Part shown: positions 29,501 through 34,709 of the stretch, one piece after another | Numbering within the stretch: the first letter of the stretch is position 1 | How the letters are laid out: each line of letters starts with the position of its first letter | Assembly: GCF_002127225.1 (NCBI RefSeq) | Contig: NZ_NFUR01000004.1 | Location: 186,001-250,000, forward strand | Source: Sphingomonas sp. IBVSS2 | Lineage (GTDB): Bacteria; Pseudomonadota; Alphaproteobacteria; Sphingomonadales; Sphingomonadaceae | Length of the DNA: 64,000 nt | Direction: 5' to 3' | Program-made: the position numbers and the translations under genes | Notes under the pieces: generated by a model | Databases searched by the model: none | Told to the model about the DNA's origin: nothing | Seen by the model: only the letters and a program-made list of their open reading frames with translations

Positions 29501-30882
29501 TCGCCCAGGGCGCGGCGAGCACCATCGCCAATGCCGCGACGCGCAGCGCGATCGAGGGCACGAGCTTCGGCGACGCGGTGGTCGCCGCGCTCCCCGACGT
29601 CATCGCGCAAACGATCGGCGACATCCTGTTCAACGGCGTCACCAGCACCAAGGAACAGGCGCGGATCGAATATGCCGAGTCGGAAACCCAGCGGTTCGCC
29701 GCGGAATATGGCATCACCGACAAGGATCAACTCGCCGAGGTCCGGGCCGCCTATCTCGACGCACCGAGGATCTCGGACGACTATGCCCGTCCGCAGGGCC
29801 GGAACGAGACCATCGGCGACTATGAGGCACGGCGCGAAGGCGCGCTGAGCCGGCTCGCCGCCAACAAGCGCACGCTGGCGACGATCGCCGGCCGCGCGTC
29901 AGGCTATAGCGACGCGCAGATCAACGAGGCGCTTCGGTCCGGCGGGCGGGGCTATGATCCCGCGCGATACGATGCGCAGATCGCCGATCAGAACGCGCAG
30001 AACAATGCCCCGCCGACCGTGGATCCGCAGACCGGCCAGATCCTCCAGACCATCGTCGTCATCGGATATCGTAACGAGGACCTGCCCACCGACGGCACGC
30101 GCCAGGGGGCGGCGCTCGGCGTCGTCGCGGTGGACAGTGCGGTAAGCATCGTCGGCGACAAGGCGCAGCGGATCGGCGAAGTCATCGATTCGCGCCCCTG
30201 GTTGCGGATCGGCGTGACGGTCGCCGGCTATACCGCGGATGCGGCAACCTGGTATTTCGGCGGGCCGGCCAAGTTCTTCATCAGCCAGGCTGTCGGCCAG
30301 CTCCAGGGCGCCGCCACGCAATATGTCAGCGACGCGGTCGGCAACCGCTATGACGACAAGGGATATGACCCGACCGAGGCGTCCGCCGGCGCGGTGGGCG
30401 CGGCTACGCTGATCCAGCTCGGGCTGAGCTCGCGCGACATTGTCGGGACGCTGCGTTCGCTGCCGTCGCTCGCAAAGGGCATCGCGCAACGCCTGCGCGG
30501 CGCGGTCCGTCGCGCACCGACGATCGAGACGCCGGTATCCACGCCCGATCCGACGCCCACCACCGGGCGCAAGCCCTATGCGCGCAGCCGCCCGAGCTAT
30601 GCGCGCGGCCAGGTCGACACCGTCTGGGAGAATGCGGTGCGCCGCTCGCCGGACGGTGTGGTGCGCGATCCCAATACCGGCGAGGTCCTTACCTGGGACC
30701 GCAGCCGGGGCCGCAATGGCCAGTGGGACATGGGCCATCTTCCGGGCAAGGACTACAAGACCTTGCACGATCGGTATATGAGTGGGCAGATTAGTCGCGA
30801 GCAGTTCCTCCGCGAATATCATGATCCGCGGAACTACCAGCCGGAGGCGCCCAGCGCCAACAGGAGCAGGAGATACCAATGA
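20587..30882 (+). CDS. Giant Rhs/YD-repeat protein with LysM and C-terminal GH-E nuclease toxin
   Basis: The ATG at 20587 follows a GGAGGGG ribosome-binding site and gives 3431 residues. The N-terminus (to ~60) contains VNAANGNLLISRQDEYLVG, typical of Rhs proteins. From residue ~250 to ~2600 there are dozens of YD repeats (YxYDxxGRL, YGYDAAGRV), which in the family build a hollow cocoon around the toxin. A LysM domain lies at ~2709-2757, then a Lys-rich spot and Gly/Ala-rich hydrophobic stretches at ~2797-2955 with a duplicated 15-residue motif. The final ~90 residues match the GH-E class of HNH/ENDO VII nucleases: WDMGH with His at 3384, and NYQPEAPSANRS with Glu at 3420. No signal peptide is seen. 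Immunity genes follow directly. A canonical DPxGL core-cleavage motif was not found. Confidence 0.93.
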   Translation: MVAIFTGAGTGLERGSGSVLGGSGLLGSAVQGRGGDNVLVNAANGNLLISRQDEYLVGRGPDVAIGRAFNSQATADDDNNDKWRQSTDRRVTAVSGTTVRRVSADGSETIYTWDAARSAYVSKEGAGAYDQIVKSGSQWIWTDGDTQRVEKYDELNGGRIVWEGDTDLNAITYTYVGDKLDKATTADGAWVQYSWSGYNITKVTTGYTDLATGLSKTLSRVWYEYSGAQLTKVRTDLTPADNALPSDADSYWTSYGYDGAGRVNSITQKDGSSLTVTYDGSGRVATLTQLASSGVNRVTTLAYYAGYTTITDATGQVTRLDYDAAGNLTRITAPPASSGAAQQVVQFGYNANGDLISTVDASGNSASYTYDGNGNVLTATDVLGNVVTRTYGSKNELLTETRTASDASGAAVSITSRFAYDARNHLRYAVSGEGYVTEFRYTAAGELQYKIEYPEHSYGVGAGALSEATMDAWRNGLADRSSTQITLNTYDARGSMTSTRSFGIASAGGAESAAEGARRTYYTYDQAGRLLARSNEGQVAETFVYDGMGRITASADINGGTTSFVFNDTATTTTVTLASGYVSTSTYNKAGDLVSLTDSGSYVAGGTAASQYDKLGRVRIATDAAGLSRYSAYDKAGRLIADVNHYGDMTEYRYDANDRIVSTTRYATRLTAGQLAILQNPDSVFDVGAIRPGASGADLWSWSVYDKLGQVVASIAGDGSVATMAYDKSGRLVGTTAYAARLTAGQIAGFKTTPPLLTDIPAPGAADAITRSFYDRDGRLLGRLDGEGFLVRNVYDKAGNKVAEIASYNVTAAGLRAAGSFNDLVANVGSSASDRVVRYVYDGQGLLRYAVDGLNQVTAYGYDAAGLRTSTVQYAAAMAATGDYTYDNVKALTASLAGNADNRTSWSVYDAAGRLAFSLDADGGVAGLSYDTSGQVIRSVQYAARYVTGSLPSVATMNGWSGNNAGGASDRITRTWYTARGEARYVVNAEGFVSRTDYSASGKVTASILWNNRISVSNATTIGQVDAATAGAGDYAAHSYGYHPDGMLYTEYDALGVLTLYDYTATGKLNARYDAYGTGDQVITAYGYDAAGRVVTEVRAWGTAQASTTSYAYDGLGNRIQATDPNGNVTNFTYDKLGQLKTQTDALGGVSSYEYNAFGQAWKATDALGYSSYSWYDRLGRITQTRDAGNYLTETSYTAFGEKASLTRRFNQVTGAAAMATPPSVAANGTEDATTSFLYDKLGRLLRTTDAMGFFETYSYDGLGNRISVTAKSSTDSAVAGAATTYTHDRLGRVLTETLPKPTYDAAGNLTSSTVVNRYEYDARGNRTKVVEADNLSNRRTTTYGFDKNDRLIETRGDAVSVIADDLVTVSTVTPVETIRYDLRGNVKEMIDVAGARRLFYYDALNRKTVEIRQTSASENSYSSFTYDAAGNVKSNRVYAGSIALPGSVGSAPPSPPATGYRETLFNYDALGRMSSSQVLNVVTGSYATGYAAANLTTSYTYDGVGNLKKVVDPNGGETYSWYDALGRKTGQLDAEGYLTSWGYDPDNNVTEERRYATRYAGAASLGGAPGVGTSGADRVTQYGYDRQGNRTWEARLSVEAYSVNAGNGALSSVSGTAIVQYLYNGLGQVVRKTEASGDQTFYGYDGAGRLGVETRSAFVDFNGQWVSPTTQYLYDGLGNLSRTVQSGATNAAARVTTYSYGADGRLASTTDASGFSRYYAYDVAGRVKKESYTRATAAGGAVTDAIASRYDLAGRKVFQGVATWNGSGFAMIDYSQTQYNSYGQVSRNGVNGLWQTENQYDNAGRLTATNSGDGVWKFFGYDRNGNQTVAITSAGTNLAGQSFLGALSLVGLSTVNATYTSYDKRNLAVQVVEEGRQLSASASDQFVTARGYNAFGEIASETNALGATLTYTYNTMGKLTKSESPTVSITLENGAQQSVRPTEYYYYDLSGRLIGGRDANSNLSTRSLLAGTGYGVSQALVVTSFAADGGKIANAYDIHGDTRRITDQIGRVTTQDYDAMSRVTGVSHYGGLVENYAYDGLGQRIQAWNNLYQNPIYGPEESYWVEDPYDPYGGYYGGGGHWEYYTPIIGYTPEKALTEYDALGRVTSQLAFGGDLTTASYSWNGGISTSGIGTFGGWTQVTTYANGKTLVESKDVFNRTTAKTDLGGHVWSYSYDISGRLSQVGTGGLYTTYNYLNTGMVGQTIVGTPNPQVNTSWARTVSTYSYDKLGQRLTEQTSEEAGYYSPGYWYEEYDPYYGYVTNSYWVDESYYTTSATLQNSSVTYDALGRLKTFAEAGTATMPAANIAYEYDANGNVRRTTATYRTLDYQGNVSSYSTTSDYWFRYDSMGRVVTDKGTLRGGQIVRGEAVYGTGGGQDILYDLAGQRIAVMRTEYSPGYYDYEWGYYYAGSYYESRENYIYNSAGRIYEIQTSTGGYVSEDYDYNTGVATPPGTIPAAPATGTVRSRFYYDLLGHMTQQNDYEAYGSAIAYSRNVGYNNKGQVTYESTSTKKYDGHTYQSYSYYDYGYGTNYALGSVLSVSTINYRDNNNANAPDTLTTNSYTWWDGAVQSQIAHKPNTGQSTTYYTSFYYNGLGQLTSLYVGDARARNVTFKMNGEGQIIRRDEQDYNWSNGDPHEIWYRFNGRQLGYVGNNGTNDVSTAQSISERQTVSPTTPGAFRNGASYGSSYAEFANSYDPINSYSQGSSGGSYTVRAGDTLQGIALSIYGDSNLWYRLAEANGLTGASALVEGRTLTLPSGVVKSSYNASGLKPYNPGEAIGDVTPSTPQPQQQKKNKCGVFGAIILAVVAIAVTVVTAGAALAAAGLATSVGAGITTVVGGGLIGAAGVAGGLAIGAGAAAIGSIVSQGIGVATGIQDKFSWKAVGMAAIGSLVSGGLNEAFGGGGIIGAAARGAAGSAITQGIGVATGLQDKFSWAGVAAAGVGAAVGYQAGKWMGVEPISQNNSIGNYLVNFAQGAASTIANAATRSAIEGTSFGDAVVAALPDVIAQTIGDILFNGVTSTKEQARIEYAESETQRFAAEYGITDKDQLAEVRAAYLDAPRISDDYARPQGRNETIGDYEARREGALSRLAANKRTLATIAGRASGYSDAQINEALRSGGRGYDPARYDAQIADQNAQNNAPPTVDPQTGQILQTIVVIGYRNEDLPTDGTRQGAALGVVAVDSAVSIVGDKAQRIGEVIDSRPWLRIGVTVAGYTADAATWYFGGPAKFFISQAVGQLQGAATQYVSDAVGNRYDDKGYDPTEASAGAVGAATLIQLGLSSRDIVGTLRSLPSLAKGIAQRLRGAVRRAPTIETPVSTPDPTPTTGRKPYARSRPSYARGQVDTVWENAVRRSPDGVVRDPNTGEVLTWDRSRGRNGQWDMGHLPGKDYKTLHDRYMSGQISREQFLREYHDPRNYQPEAPSANRSRRYQ
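21340..28400 (+). repeat. Array of YD (Rhs) coding repeats
   Basis: The coding sequence is a long run of degenerate repeats of about 60-90 bases, each with TAT-GAC or TAC-GAC (Tyr-Asp) followed by GGCxGG (Gly-Arg/Asn) codons. Codon-level recurrence is strong, but the DNA copies are diverged. These are protein-coding Rhs repeats, not a CRISPR or satellite. Confidence 0.85.
29182..29388 (+). repeat. Duplicated QGIGVATG-QDKFSW coding segment in the Rhs protein
   Basis: The 15-residue sequence QGIGVATG(I/L)QDKFSW is encoded at 29182-29226 and again at 29344-29388, exactly 162 bases (54 codons) apart. The flanks are similar Gly/Ala-rich segments, so a ~54-residue unit is duplicated in tandem. Confidence 0.85.
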
Positions 30883-31364
30883 TACCCGAGGCGGCCGTCT
30901 TCACGCTGATTCGGTCCGATGCGCCGGCGATCGAAACGCGGATCACTGCCGACGACATCCGGGCAAAGGGGGACATCGGCCAGACGACTCTCCAGGAGGC
31001 CATCGCCAGCCGCAAGCCCGAGCTGGCGGGCTGGCTGGTGGAGCGCGGCGTCGACCTCGACAATCGCGATCGTTCCGGTTTCACGGCGCTCCACTATGCC
31101 ATGGAATATCAATATTATCCCCTGGCCGAGAAGCTGATCCGCGCAGGCGCTGACGTCAACGCGACGAACAAGCACGGCAACGGCGCGCTCTGGACCGCGG
31201 TGATGTCCGCGCGGGGCGATCATACGCTGGTCGACCTGCTCCTTGCCCATGGCGCGGACCCGGATGCCCGCAACAGGGCGGGCAAGTCGCCGCTCGACCT
31301 GGCGATCGACATGGGCAACGCGCAACTGATCGAGAAGCTGAGGCATGCCAGAAAAACACTATAG
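30879..31364 (+). CDS. Ankyrin-repeat protein, probable immunity to the GH-E nuclease
   Basis: This 161-residue protein has about three ankyrin repeats: TTLQEAIASRKPELAGWLVE, FTALHYAMEYQYYPLAEKLI followed by RAGADVNATNKHGNGALWTA, and VDLLLAHGADPDARNRAGKS. There is no signal peptide, so it is cytoplasmic. Its ATG at 30879 overlaps the Rhs stop by 4 bases, the tight coupling expected of toxin and immunity. Ankyrin proteins are a known immunity class for Rhs/polymorphic nucleases; pairing with this toxin is inferred from position. Confidence 0.85.
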   Translation: MIPEAAVFTLIRSDAPAIETRITADDIRAKGDIGQTTLQEAIASRKPELAGWLVERGVDLDNRDRSGFTALHYAMEYQYYPLAEKLIRAGADVNATNKHGNGALWTAVMSARGDHTLVDLLLAHGADPDARNRAGKSPLDLAIDMGNAQLIEKLRHARKTL

Positions 31365-31686
31365 GATCGCCGCCGAGGATATGGTCACGCTGGTCAGCGG
31401 CTGGGGTGCCGCGACCGCCACGGACCGCGTTACCGTTGAGGGCCGGATGATCGGCTATGCCTATCGGGAACGGCCGATGAACGGAGCGGATAGCGGCTGG
31501 CGGTTTTTCGCCGGAGACGAAGACGATGCGTACATGGCGGATGCCTCCCGGCATGATTTCTACGCGGTGAACACCATCGCAAACTATGATCCGGCGATCC
31601 TCTCGATCCTCGACAGCGCGATCGGCAGTGCGTTCGAACGCGACCAGACCGGCCCCTGGCGCGAAGTCAGCGAGCCGCAGAACTGA
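31345..31686 (+). CDS. DUF2185 (Imm33-like) protein, probable second immunity protein
   Basis: This 113-residue protein has the DUF2185 pattern: a basic N-terminus, then VEGRMIGYAYRERPM, DSGWRFFAGDEDDAYMAD, FYAVNTIANYDPAILSILDS and a final AFERD. The family occurs widely as an immunity protein (Imm33-like) in polymorphic toxin loci. It overlaps the ankyrin gene by 20 bases, so the two are co-translated. Either could neutralise the Rhs nuclease, or this one could be an orphan immunity gene left from a replaced toxin tip. Confidence 0.8.
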   Translation: MPEKHYRIAAEDMVTLVSGWGAATATDRVTVEGRMIGYAYRERPMNGADSGWRFFAGDEDDAYMADASRHDFYAVNTIANYDPAILSILDSAIGSAFERDQTGPWREVSEPQN

Positions 31687-31965
31687 TCGCGCAGAGCCGT
31701 CGGCGGCCGGCATCGCGTGCGAATCGGGGGAGGGGTTTCGCGGTTCGAGGCACGGAATTGTTCCGAAAAGAATGAACCGAAATGGCAGCAAAAGGCACTT
31801 GGAGCCACAAGCTATAGCTGTCTGGGATGGAACGCGATTTCGGCGAATCGCGGGATTTCCGCGGTTGAAACGTTGCCGCAACACATCGAAATATTTCTTA
31901 ATCGGAGGCACTTGACGGCAGACATCCCGGACTGTCTCATATCGGGACAGTAACGGGGGGATGAA
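31687..31965 (+). promoter_or_regulatory. Intergenic region upstream of the flagellar operon
   Basis: This 279-base gap is less GC-rich than its neighbours and precedes flgF, the first gene of a ~16-kb coupled flagellar run, so it should contain the operon promoter. No convincing sigma-54 (-24/-12) element was found. An inverted repeat ACTGTC-N9-GACAGT lies at 31931-31951, just before the ribosome-binding GGGGGG. Confidence 0.4.
31931..31951. promoter_or_regulatory. Inverted repeat ACTGTC-N9-GACAGT before flgF
   Basis: Perfect 6-base arms at 31931-31936 and 31946-31951 lie 14 bases upstream of the flgF ATG and almost touch the Shine-Dalgarno. It could be an operator or an mRNA hairpin that modulates translation of the first flagellar gene. 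Confidence 0.35.
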
Positions 31966-32673
31966 ATGTCGGGGCTCGTCGAAGCGGCGACGGCTATTCT
32001 TAGTGCGTCCGAAAGAAAGCTGGAAGTGGCGGCGCACAATGTCGCCAATGTCTCCACGCCCGGTTTCAAGCGGCAGATAGGGTTTTCGCAGCTGCTCCAG
32101 GCTTCGGGGACCGATGCGACGCCGCTTCCCGAGGTCGCGGTCCGCCGCAATTTCGCGCAGGGCAAGCTCACCGAGACGCGCAATCCGTTCGATCTCGCGA
32201 TCAGCGGCGACGGGTTCTTCCAGCTCCGTGCGGGCGATCGCATGGTCTATTCGCGCCAAGGCCAGTTCAAGCTCGCCGCGGACGGTACGCTGGTCTCGCC
32301 GCAGGGCTATGTGCTGCAGCAGCAGGGCGGCGGCGACCTGGTGCTCGATCGCCAGGCGGCGACCATCCAGCAGGACGGCACCGTGATCGAGGATGGCCGC
32401 CCGGTTGCCCGGATCGAGCTGTTCGCCGCCAGTGATCCGCAGGCGCTGACACCGGTTGGCGAATCCTATTTCTCGGCCGGGGCCGGCGCGATGGACACGG
32501 TCGGCGGGCCGGTGATCCGCCAGGGCATGGTGGAAAGCTCGAATGTCGAGATGGGCGACGAAATGGTCGCGATGATGACCGCGCTGCGCCAGTCGGAAGG
32601 CGGCGCCCGCCTGGTGCAGGTCTATGACGATCTGATCGGCCGCGCGATCTCCAGCCTGGGACAGACGCGATGA
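31966..32673 (+). CDS. flgF: Flagellar proximal rod protein FlgF
   Basis: This 235-residue protein has the rod/hook N-terminal motif ASERKLEVAAHNVANVSTPGFK, FDLAISGDGFFQL at ~76-88, and a C-terminal helix QSEGGARLVQVYDDLIGRA typical of axial proteins, which form coiled coils in the rod core. It precedes flgG with a 4-base overlap, the usual order, which decides FlgF over FlgG. ATG at 31966 is preceded by GGGGGGATGAA. Exported through the flagellar type III apparatus, it builds the proximal rod. Confidence 0.88.
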   Translation: MSGLVEAATAILSASERKLEVAAHNVANVSTPGFKRQIGFSQLLQASGTDATPLPEVAVRRNFAQGKLTETRNPFDLAISGDGFFQLRAGDRMVYSRQGQFKLAADGTLVSPQGYVLQQQGGGDLVLDRQAATIQQDGTVIEDGRPVARIELFAASDPQALTPVGESYFSAGAGAMDTVGGPVIRQGMVESSNVEMGDEMVAMMTALRQSEGGARLVQVYDDLIGRAISSLGQTR

Positions 32674-33440
32674 GCGACGCCTTTTATGTGGGAGCGGTGG
32701 GCCTTCAGACGCAGCAGCGCGCACTGGATGGCATCGCCAACAACATCGCCAATGTGAACACGCCGGCGTTCAAGCGGGTCCAGCTGCGTTTTTCGGACGT
32801 GGTCGCCGGCCGCCCGGTTGACGTGGCGACGCCGGACCTGCGCCAGCTTCCCGCGGAGGTCGCGGGGGTGATGCTCGATACCCAGTTCATGCTGAACGAA
32901 CAGGGGCAGCTGGAGCGCACCGGCCAGCAGCTCGACGTCGCGATCGATGGCCAAGGTTTCATCGAGCTGATGGGCCCGGGCGGCCAGACGCTGCTGTGGC
33001 GCGGCGGTGCGCTCAAAGTCAATGACGACGGCCAGCTCGCGACCAGTCATGGCGTCGCGTTGCGCGCCGCGATCACGGTGCCGAGCGACGCCAGCGCGAT
33101 CGAGATCGGCAAGGACGGCGTGGTGCGCGTGCGCGTGCCGGACAGCGCCGATCCGGTCGAGCTCGGGCAGATCCAGCTCGTTCGCGTCAACGATCCGTCG
33201 GCGGTCTCGCGGCTCGACGGCGGCCTCTATCGCGTCGACGACGCCAGTGCCCTCAGCGAAGCGGTGCCTGGTGAAGACGGCACCGGGATGCTCGTCCAGG
33301 GTTCGATCGAGCAATCGAACGTCGCGCTGACCGACGAAATGGTGCGGCTCATGCTCGTCCAGCGCGCCTATGCCGCCAATGCCCAGATCGTCCAGGCTGC
33401 CGATCAGCTGATGGGCATTGCGAACGGTCTTCGGCGCTAG
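32670..33440 (+). CDS. flgG: Flagellar distal rod protein FlgG
   Basis: This 256-residue protein begins MSDAFYVGAVGLQTQQRALD with GIANNIANVNTPAFKRVQLR, and has LDVAIDGQGFIELMGPGGQ at ~89-107. The C-terminus VQRAYAANAQIVQAADQLMG is the conserved flg_bbr_C motif. The length fits FlgG (~260). The usual FlgG sequence 'TPGFK' is TPAFK here. The gene overlaps flgF by 4 bases and leads into flgA. Confidence 0.88.
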   Translation: MSDAFYVGAVGLQTQQRALDGIANNIANVNTPAFKRVQLRFSDVVAGRPVDVATPDLRQLPAEVAGVMLDTQFMLNEQGQLERTGQQLDVAIDGQGFIELMGPGGQTLLWRGGALKVNDDGQLATSHGVALRAAITVPSDASAIEIGKDGVVRVRVPDSADPVELGQIQLVRVNDPSAVSRLDGGLYRVDDASALSEAVPGEDGTGMLVQGSIEQSNVALTDEMVRLMLVQRAYAANAQIVQAADQLMGIANGLRR

Positions 33441-33462
33441 GAACATGGCAGGGGGAATTGTC

Positions 33463-34140
33463 ATGGGGTTGGCGCTCGCCGTCGCCGCGGCAGGGGGCGC
33501 CGCCGGGGATGTCGCGCTCAGGCCGATGGTCGAGGTGCGCTCGGCCCAGCTCCGCGTCGGCGACCTGGTCGCCGCACGCGAGGGCGCGTTGCCGGCGCGC
33601 GTCGCCGACCTGGTGGTGGCACGGCTGCCGCATGGCGCGACGGCGCTTGCGCTGCCTGCCCGCGACATCGCCGCATTGGTGCGCCGTCGGGTGCCGGGGC
33701 TGCGCGTGTCCGCGCCGGCGGGGGAGATGGTGCGGATACGCGCGACGATCGCGGCGCTTCCGGCCCGTGTTGGCGGCAGCTGCTTCGCCGCCGCGGCCGC
33801 GCTTCCGGCGGGTGCCGCCGTCAAGGCCGGCGACGTGATCGCGGCCGAATGCCGCGGCACCATGCCGGCGGCGTTGCGCTATGACCGGGATGGGCTGGCG
33901 GTGACGCGCGCCGCACTGCCGGCCGGGGCGTATCTCGGGCGGCTGGCGACGCTTCCGCGCGACGCGATCGGCAAGGGGACTCCGCTGACCCTGCGCTCGG
34001 CGGCCGGCCCGGTGACGGTCGAGCGCGCGGTGACCACGATGCAGTCCGGCCGCTCGGGCGCACGCCTGTTCGTGCGCGACGGCGAAGGCAAGGTCTTCGC
34101 CGCGCCGCTTGCGCTGGTCGACAAGGAGGGCGGACGATGA
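33463..34140 (+). CDS. flgA: P-ring assembly chaperone FlgA
   Basis: This ~225-residue periplasmic protein has a signal peptide MGLALAVAAAGGAAGD and SAF-domain sequence: VRSAQLRVGDLVAA, ALPAGAAVKAGDVIAAECRG, AALPAGAYLGRLATLP and a C-terminal RDGEGKVFAAPLAL. FlgA chaperones FlgI polymerisation into the P ring; flgI is two genes downstream. The ATG at 33463 is favoured by AGGGGGA 6 bases upstream; an in-frame ATG at 33445 would add 6 residues with a poorer site. It starts shortly after the flgG stop at 33440. Confidence 0.8.
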   Translation: MGLALAVAAAGGAAGDVALRPMVEVRSAQLRVGDLVAAREGALPARVADLVVARLPHGATALALPARDIAALVRRRVPGLRVSAPAGEMVRIRATIAALPARVGGSCFAAAAALPAGAAVKAGDVIAAECRGTMPAALRYDRDGLAVTRAALPAGAYLGRLATLPRDAIGKGTPLTLRSAAGPVTVERAVTTMQSGRSGARLFVRDGEGKVFAAPLALVDKEGGR

Positions 34141-34709
34141 GCCTCAGGCTGGCGATTGCGGCCGCGGCGCTGCTGCTGGCGGCGCCCGCCGCCGCGCAGG
34201 ATCTCTACAGGGGCGGGAACTGGTCCTCCATGGCGGCGGATCGCCGCGCCAGCGGCGTGGGCGACGCGATCACGGTCGTCGTCCAGCAGGCGGCCGAGGC
34301 CTCCAACACCACGCAGAACGCGACGCGCAAGAGCACCGACGTTTCGGGTGGGCTCAATGCCGGCTCGATCAACGAGAGCGGCCAGCTCTCCTTCGGCGGC
34401 GGCTATACCGGGCGCGGCGAAGTGCGGCGCAGCGAGCGCCTGGTCGCGCAGCTGAGCGTCACGATCGAGCAGGTGCTGCCCAATGGCGACTATCGCATCG
34501 TCGGCGAGCAGCGCCTCCACGTGAACGGCGAGAAGACGCTGATCGCGGTGCGCGGGCGCATCCGGCCCGAGGATATCCGCAGCGACAACAGCGTGCTCTC
34601 GAGCCGGATCGCCGACGCCCAGATCAACTATGACGGCAAGGGCTTCGTCTCGCGCAGCGCCAAGCCCGGGCTGCTCAACCGCATCTTCTCGCTGCTGGGG
34701 CTGGGCTGA
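34137..34709 (+). CDS. flgH: Flagellar L-ring protein FlgH, apparently non-lipidated
   Basis: This 190-residue protein matches FlgH: DLYRGGNWSSMAADRRASGV, GDAITVVVQQAAEASN, VRRSERLVAQLSVTIEQVLP, NGDYRIVGEQRLHVNGEKTL and a terminal FSLLGLG. FlgH forms the outer-membrane L ring. The signal peptide is LRLAIAAAALLLAAPAAAQ with an AxA-type cleavage site; there is no cysteine near the cleavage site, so the lipoprotein anchor typical of FlgH is missing. Its start overlaps the flgA stop and its stop overlaps flgI. Confidence 0.92.
   Translation: MSLRLAIAAAALLLAAPAAAQDLYRGGNWSSMAADRRASGVGDAITVVVQQAAEASNTTQNATRKSTDVSGGLNAGSINESGQLSFGGGYTGRGEVRRSERLVAQLSVTIEQVLPNGDYRIVGEQRLHVNGEKTLIAVRGRIRPEDIRSDNSVLSSRIADAQINYDGKGFVSRSAKPGLLNRIFSLLGLG

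Noticed and set aside
21544..29730. Two giant minus-strand frames (21544-25644, 25831-29730) opposite the Rhs gene
   Set aside because: These are reverse shadows of the YD repeat coding region, Ile/Asp/Val/Arg-rich with no real domain, and no ribosome-binding sites at plausible starts.
31687..31965. A sigma-54 promoter upstream of flgF
   Set aside because: GGCACTTG-like stretches near 31796 and 31906 lack the GC at the required spacing from GG.
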